Under the pieces are notes generated by a model. That model saw only the letters and a list, made by a program, of their open reading frames with translations, ran no database searches and had not been told where the DNA came from. Position numbers and translations under genes: made by a program. Shown here one piece after another: positions 60,558 to 64,000 of a stretch of DNA of 64,000 nucleotides (positions are counted from its first letter, which is position 1; each line of letters opens with the position of its first letter). This DNA is from Ornithinimicrobium cerasi (GTDB lineage Bacteria; Actinomycetota; Actinomycetes; Actinomycetales; Dermatophilaceae), in assembly GCF_003702705.1 (NCBI RefSeq), contig NZ_QZMN01000005.1:186001-250000 (forward strand). Reading direction: 5' to 3'.

Positions 60558-63323
60558 TCACCCGGTCACGGCCACCACGGCGTGCGCGCCCCGCTCGGCG
60601 TCCACCATCACGTGGCTCACCGCCGGGTAGTGACCGGCCTCGGGGAAGGTCAGCTCGACGAAGCCGCCCTGCGCCGCCTGCAGCCCCAGCGTCTGCGCGC
60701 CGGACCCCTCCGCGCGCGGTCCGAGGAGGTAGGCGCCCTCGGCATACACCGTGTCGAACTGGCCGCCGACCACGTGGAACGAGCTGGCCCGGCTCGGCCC
60801 CGCGTCGAGCACCCAGATCCGCACCCGCTCGCCGACCCGCGCGGCCATCGGGTGCTGGTCGTACTGGTTGGCGATGCCGTTGAAGGTGACGAACGCCGGC
60901 CGCTCGGCCGCGACCGCGTCGGCGTCGACCTCCGCAGCCTCCACCTCACCCTGACCGGTGCCGGTCGCCAGGTAGACCTCGGACTGGACCAGGACGTACT
61001 CCCGGTCGACCTCCGGCAGCCCCTCCTCCGGCTCGATGACGACGGCCCCGTGCATGCCCGCGGCGATGTGCGAGCTCATCGGCATCGTCGAGCAGTGGTA
61101 CATCCAGATCCCCGCCCGCGTGGCGGTGAACCGGTAGACGAGGCTCTCGCCCGGCGCGATCGTGCGCATCGGCCGGTCGGGGGCGAGGGCGCCGGCGTGG
61201 AAGTCGATGGAGTGCCCGATGGAGCCGTCGTTGACGAGGGTGATCTCGAAGACGTCGCCGACCCGCCCGTGGAGCGTGGGCCCCGGCACCTGCCCGCCGA
61301 ACGTCCACCGCGTCTGCGTGACGCCCGGCGCCACCTCGAGCTCGACCTCCTCCACCTCGAGGGTGAGCCGGTGCACCCGCTCGTCGGTGAGAGGGGCGAG
61401 GACGGGGTCGACCGGCGCGGCCACCACCGCGTCCGGGTCGAGGGAGGGCGTCGCCCTCGAGGGGTATGCCGTACCCGCGCCGGCCGATCCGGTGCCGCCG
61501 GCCGCTCCGGTGGCTGACCCTGGGCCGGCCGGCCCTGCGTCGGTGCCCCCGGTGACGACGACGTCGAAGGTCATCCCCATCTGCCGGTGACCGACGATCG
61601 TGCACCAGCCCTCGACGGACTCCCCGACCACCCCGAGATCCAGCGTCGCGCTCTCACCGGGCGCCAGGCGGGGAGTGCGCTCGTCGAGCAGCTGGAGGTC
61701 GTGGACGGTGGTCGGGTCCTCGTTGACCAGCTCGACGACGAGCCGGTCCCCGGCGGGCACCTCCACCGACGACGGCTCGAACCGCATGTCGAGCGCGCGC
61801 ACCTGGACCGTCGTCGTGCGGCCGGTCGGCTCCACCGCCGTGCGGCCCCCGGACACCGTCCCGGTCCCGCCGCCCAGCCCCGCGGCGGCGGGGTCGAGCA
61901 CCACCCCCACCGAGACGGCGAGGACGAGGGCGGAGAGCGCCGTGACGAGCTGGCCGCCGGACCAGACCGACGGCATCCGGTCGGGGGCCCCCGCGGCCAG
62001 CCCGGGCGCCGGCCGCGCCCCGGCGGGCCGCTCCCCCCGGGCCTGGGCCTCGGCGACCTCGCGGCGGGCGCGGACCGAGGCCAGGATCCCGCCGACCATG
62101 AGGGGCACGAAGGCGGCCAGCGCGAGCAGCACCAGGCCCGACACCAGGACCCGCACCCAGCTCGGCACCGGGAGCAGGCACAGCAGCAGCCCGAGGTTGA
62201 CCGTGACGAGACGCGCGGTCCCGAACCGGTCGAACCACCGCTGGCCGGCGCGCACCACGGTCTTGCCGCCGCCGAGGACGGAGGGGACGAGGTAGGAGAG
62301 GGCGCCGGGGAGCAGCTGGCCGGCGAACCCGACGACGAGGATGGCGCTCACCGTCCCGAAGCCGGTCGTGAACTCCCCCCACGTCCCGCTCCGCGCCAGC
62401 CGGACGAGCACGACGACGATCCCGCCGAGCCACCAGAGCAGCGACAGCCCGACCGAGGCGGGCGCGAACTCGCGCGGCGGGGCCTTGCGGACCGGTGCGA
62501 GGGCGGCGCTGGCCCACCAGAGGAGCGCGACGGCATACCCGGTGAGGGCCAGGAGGGCGAGCAGGCGCACGCCCGCCACCCCCGCGACCACGAGAAGCGA
62601 CAGGGAGGCGACGAGCAGGGGCAGCGCCTCCGTGGCGCGGCGCTCCGCGGCCGGGCCGATCGGGGTGCGCAGCATCGTCGGCCACAGCGTCAGCAGCGTG
62701 CCCGTCACCGTCAGCCCGACCCACCCGAGGACGTTGACCGCCACGTGCGCGAGGAGGAACCGGCCGTGCAGGGGGTCGCCGAGGCCGAGGGCCAGGGTCG
62801 CGCCGAGGGTCGCCCCGACGGGCAGGCAGACGGCGGCGGCGAGGTAGTAGCGGACGGTGATCCGGAACCGGCCGGGCAGCGCCACCCGCAGGCGCCGCCA
62901 CAGCTGCACCCCGTGCCAGGCGACGGCGACGGTGACCAGCGAGGCCCCGACCACCGTCACCGGCCACCACCCCGTCGGGACGCCGACGAGCGTGACCGCC
63001 GTGCCGACGAGCAGGAGCAGGAGGCGCCGGGCCTGGACGCGGCGGTCGTCCAGCCCCGGCGCGGTCTTGAGGAGCGCCTGGGTGAAGTGGGTGCTCCACA
63101 CCATGATCGAGTGGGTCAGCGCGCCGAGGAGGACCAGGTGGACCATGAGCCATCGCGACCCCGGCACGAACGGGTGCACGAGGGTCATGAGCACGGCCAG
63201 CACGAGCCACAGCAGGCCGGGGTAGTCGCGCAGCGCCCAGCGCCCGCGACCGGTGCCGGCGCCTCGGGCCGGACGCGGGGGTCGGGACGAGGACGGTCCG
63301 GCGGGCAGAGAGGGTGCGCTCAC
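60558..63323 (-). CDS. nirK: Membrane domain-cupredoxin-copper nitrite reductase fusion
   Basis: This 921-residue protein has three parts. Residues 30-440 hold about ten to twelve membrane segments with conserved His (LTHSIMVWSTHFTQAL). Residues 490-590 form a cupredoxin with type 1 ligands around Cys574 (WCTIVGHRQMGM). Residues 630-921 form a two-domain copper nitrite reductase. Its active-site residues are intact: HSIDFH (two His ligands and the catalytic Asp), YHCSTMPMSSHIAAGM (type 2 His743, type 1 Cys744, His and Met) and SSFHVVGG for the second catalytic His. It should reduce nitrite to NO outside the membrane, with the attached cupredoxin as electron donor. It overlaps the hemerythrin gene by 4 bp. 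Confidence 0.88.
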   Translation of the reverse strand: MSAPSLPAGPSSSRPPRPARGAGTGRGRWALRDYPGLLWLVLAVLMTLVHPFVPGSRWLMVHLVLLGALTHSIMVWSTHFTQALLKTAPGLDDRRVQARRLLLLLVGTAVTLVGVPTGWWPVTVVGASLVTVAVAWHGVQLWRRLRVALPGRFRITVRYYLAAAVCLPVGATLGATLALGLGDPLHGRFLLAHVAVNVLGWVGLTVTGTLLTLWPTMLRTPIGPAAERRATEALPLLVASLSLLVVAGVAGVRLLALLALTGYAVALLWWASAALAPVRKAPPREFAPASVGLSLLWWLGGIVVVLVRLARSGTWGEFTTGFGTVSAILVVGFAGQLLPGALSYLVPSVLGGGKTVVRAGQRWFDRFGTARLVTVNLGLLLCLLPVPSWVRVLVSGLVLLALAAFVPLMVGGILASVRARREVAEAQARGERPAGARPAPGLAAGAPDRMPSVWSGGQLVTALSALVLAVSVGVVLDPAAAGLGGGTGTVSGGRTAVEPTGRTTTVQVRALDMRFEPSSVEVPAGDRLVVELVNEDPTTVHDLQLLDERTPRLAPGESATLDLGVVGESVEGWCTIVGHRQMGMTFDVVVTGGTDAGPAGPGSATGAAGGTGSAGAGTAYPSRATPSLDPDAVVAAPVDPVLAPLTDERVHRLTLEVEEVELEVAPGVTQTRWTFGGQVPGPTLHGRVGDVFEITLVNDGSIGHSIDFHAGALAPDRPMRTIAPGESLVYRFTATRAGIWMYHCSTMPMSSHIAAGMHGAVVIEPEEGLPEVDREYVLVQSEVYLATGTGQGEVEAAEVDADAVAAERPAFVTFNGIANQYDQHPMAARVGERVRIWVLDAGPSRASSFHVVGGQFDTVYAEGAYLLGPRAEGSGAQTLGLQAAQGGFVELTFPEAGHYPAVSHVMVDAERGAHAVVAVTG

Positions 63324-63757
63324 GGGACGGGCGGCGTGGCCCGGTCCACCTCGTCCCAGTCCGGGCCGTCGAGCGCGATCGCCGAGGCGGGGAAGAGACC
63401 GTTGTCCTCGCGGTCGACGTGGTGCCGCAGGTCGTGCAGGAAGGCGTCGACGAGGTCGTGCTCACCGGCGGCGATCCGCTCGAGCTGCGCGTCGAGGGTC
63501 GTGTGCTCGGCGCACAGGCTGTCGATGTGGTCGGTGAACTCCTCCTGCTGCCGCATCACCGCGAACAGCCCGACCTCCTCCGCACGCGTGTGCGGGTGCA
63601 GCAGCGCGCCGACGGCGTCGACCGCCGCCGCGACCTGCGAGGGGTTCCCCTCCTCGCAGGCCCGGCGCAGCGACCCTGCGGCGTTGACGATCTCGGTGTG
63701 CTCGGCCATGAACCGGCCGATGACCGTGATCGACTCGCAGCCGCAGTAGGTGCACAT
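63320..63757 (-). CDS. Hemerythrin-domain protein
   Basis: This 145-residue four-helix protein starts MCTYCGCESITVIGRFMAEH. Its His/Glu pattern (EHTEIVNAAG, HPHTRAEEVGLF, EHTTLDAQ, HHVDREDNGLFP) would bind a di-iron centre. The N-terminal CTYCGC motif is a common addition in actinobacterial members. Related proteins sense or scavenge O2 or NO, or repair iron-sulfur clusters. It is translationally coupled to nirK by an ATGA overlap, pointing to a role in handling NO or nitrite. Confidence 0.88.
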   Translation of the reverse strand: MCTYCGCESITVIGRFMAEHTEIVNAAGSLRRACEEGNPSQVAAAVDAVGALLHPHTRAEEVGLFAVMRQQEEFTDHIDSLCAEHTTLDAQLERIAAGEHDLVDAFLHDLRHHVDREDNGLFPASAIALDGPDWDEVDRATPPVP

Positions 63758-63760
63758 GCC

Positions 63761-64000
63761 TCAGGCGGTACGCGTCAGGCGCAGGGTCCAGGCCTCGGGG
63801 CCGCGCTCGCGGTAGTCCCAGGTCACCGCGTCGCCCTCGCGCTCGCTGATCTGCGCGAGCAGCGGCAGCGGGTCGTGCGGGGCGATGAGGTCCATCTGCT
63901 GGCCCGGGCGCAGGCCGCCCAGCGCCCCGAAGATGGTCGCGTGCCGGATCGCGTGCGGGATCTGCCGTGCGTCCAGCGCGGGGACGCCCTCGTCGGTGCA
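63761..64000 (-). CDS. DUF2249 (SirA-like) protein, 5' end cut by window
   Basis: The minus strand is open from the right edge to a TGA at 63761 and gives 80 residues: LDARQIPHAIRHATIFGAL, PGQQMDLIAPHDPLPLLAQI and VTWDYRERGPEAWTLRL. These match DUF2249, a small SirA/TusA-like fold often found with hemerythrin and denitrification genes. It ends 3 bp before the hemerythrin start, so it belongs to the same operon. The start lies outside the window. Confidence 0.82.
   Translation of the reverse strand, partial: CTDEGVPALDARQIPHAIRHATIFGALGGLRPGQQMDLIAPHDPLPLLAQISEREGDAVTWDYRERGPEAWTLRLTRTA

Overview
This is a contiguous chromosomal stretch of very high GC (about 73 % by eye) from an actinobacterium. 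The gene repertoire, the TAnnnT/CAnnnT -10 boxes placed 6-7 nt before start codons, and the protein families (DUF222/HNH, DUF5701, LiaF-like proteins, CE1758/CE1759 oxidoreductase pair) fit Micrococcales, perhaps the Intrasporangiaceae/Ornithinimicrobiaceae. That placement is an inference; there is no rRNA or tRNA gene in the window. I see no CRISPR array, insertion sequence or prophage.

Layout. 0-9.5 kb: a truncated RelA/SpoT-like gene divergent from HU, two tandem SGNH hydrolase paralogs, a stand-alone family A DNA polymerase, a RecF/OLD-like ATPase, an ankyrin protein, an LLM monooxygenase/FMN reductase pair behind a palindromic operator, and a membrane-anchored metzincin-like protein. 9.5-22.6 kb: a secreted glucuronyl C5-epimerase-like protein, PIG-L deacetylase, saccharopine dehydrogenase-like enzyme, a decayed patch (13.3-14.0 kb), a second metzincin paralog, a MalY-type lyase, an aldo/keto reductase, a large-subunit catalase with an SDR, and a DUF5701 protein. 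22.7-28.2 kb: a SigG-like sigma factor coupled to a VOC protein, then a four-gene cassette (ECF sigma factor, secreted four-cysteine peptide, ABC ATPase, FtsX-type permease) that looks like a bacteriocin or signalling-peptide system. 28.3-39.5 kb: MarR plus DHA2 efflux pump, AhpD-like protein, and an acetate module (LytS/LytTR two-component system, two sodium:solute symporters each with a small membrane partner, acetyl-CoA synthetase). 39.5-47.3 kb: a Pls/PosA-type single-module NRPS translationally coupled to an M1 aminopeptidase, facing a phosphopantetheinyl transferase, then cystathionine gamma-synthase and a flavin-binding protein. 47.4-53.3 kb: an NAD-linked molybdenum formate dehydrogenase operon (fdsG-fdsB-fdsA-fdsD). 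53.3-60.5 kb: DUF222 protein, drug efflux MFS, GH13 glucan enzyme, LuxR-type regulator, glycosyltransferase. 60.5-64 kb: a membrane-cupredoxin-copper nitrite reductase fusion with hemerythrin and DUF2249 proteins.

The most interesting items are: the NRPS cassette, whose adenylation pocket reads DAESIGTVVK and predicts lysine, hence a poly-lysine-type product; the sigma/peptide/ABC cassette with a hairpin that would lower transporter expression relative to peptide; the three-part nitrite reductase fusion; a widely repeated octamer GGTATGCC (20 copies, both orientations, several reading frames, roughly ten times the count expected from base composition); and many apparently leaderless genes.
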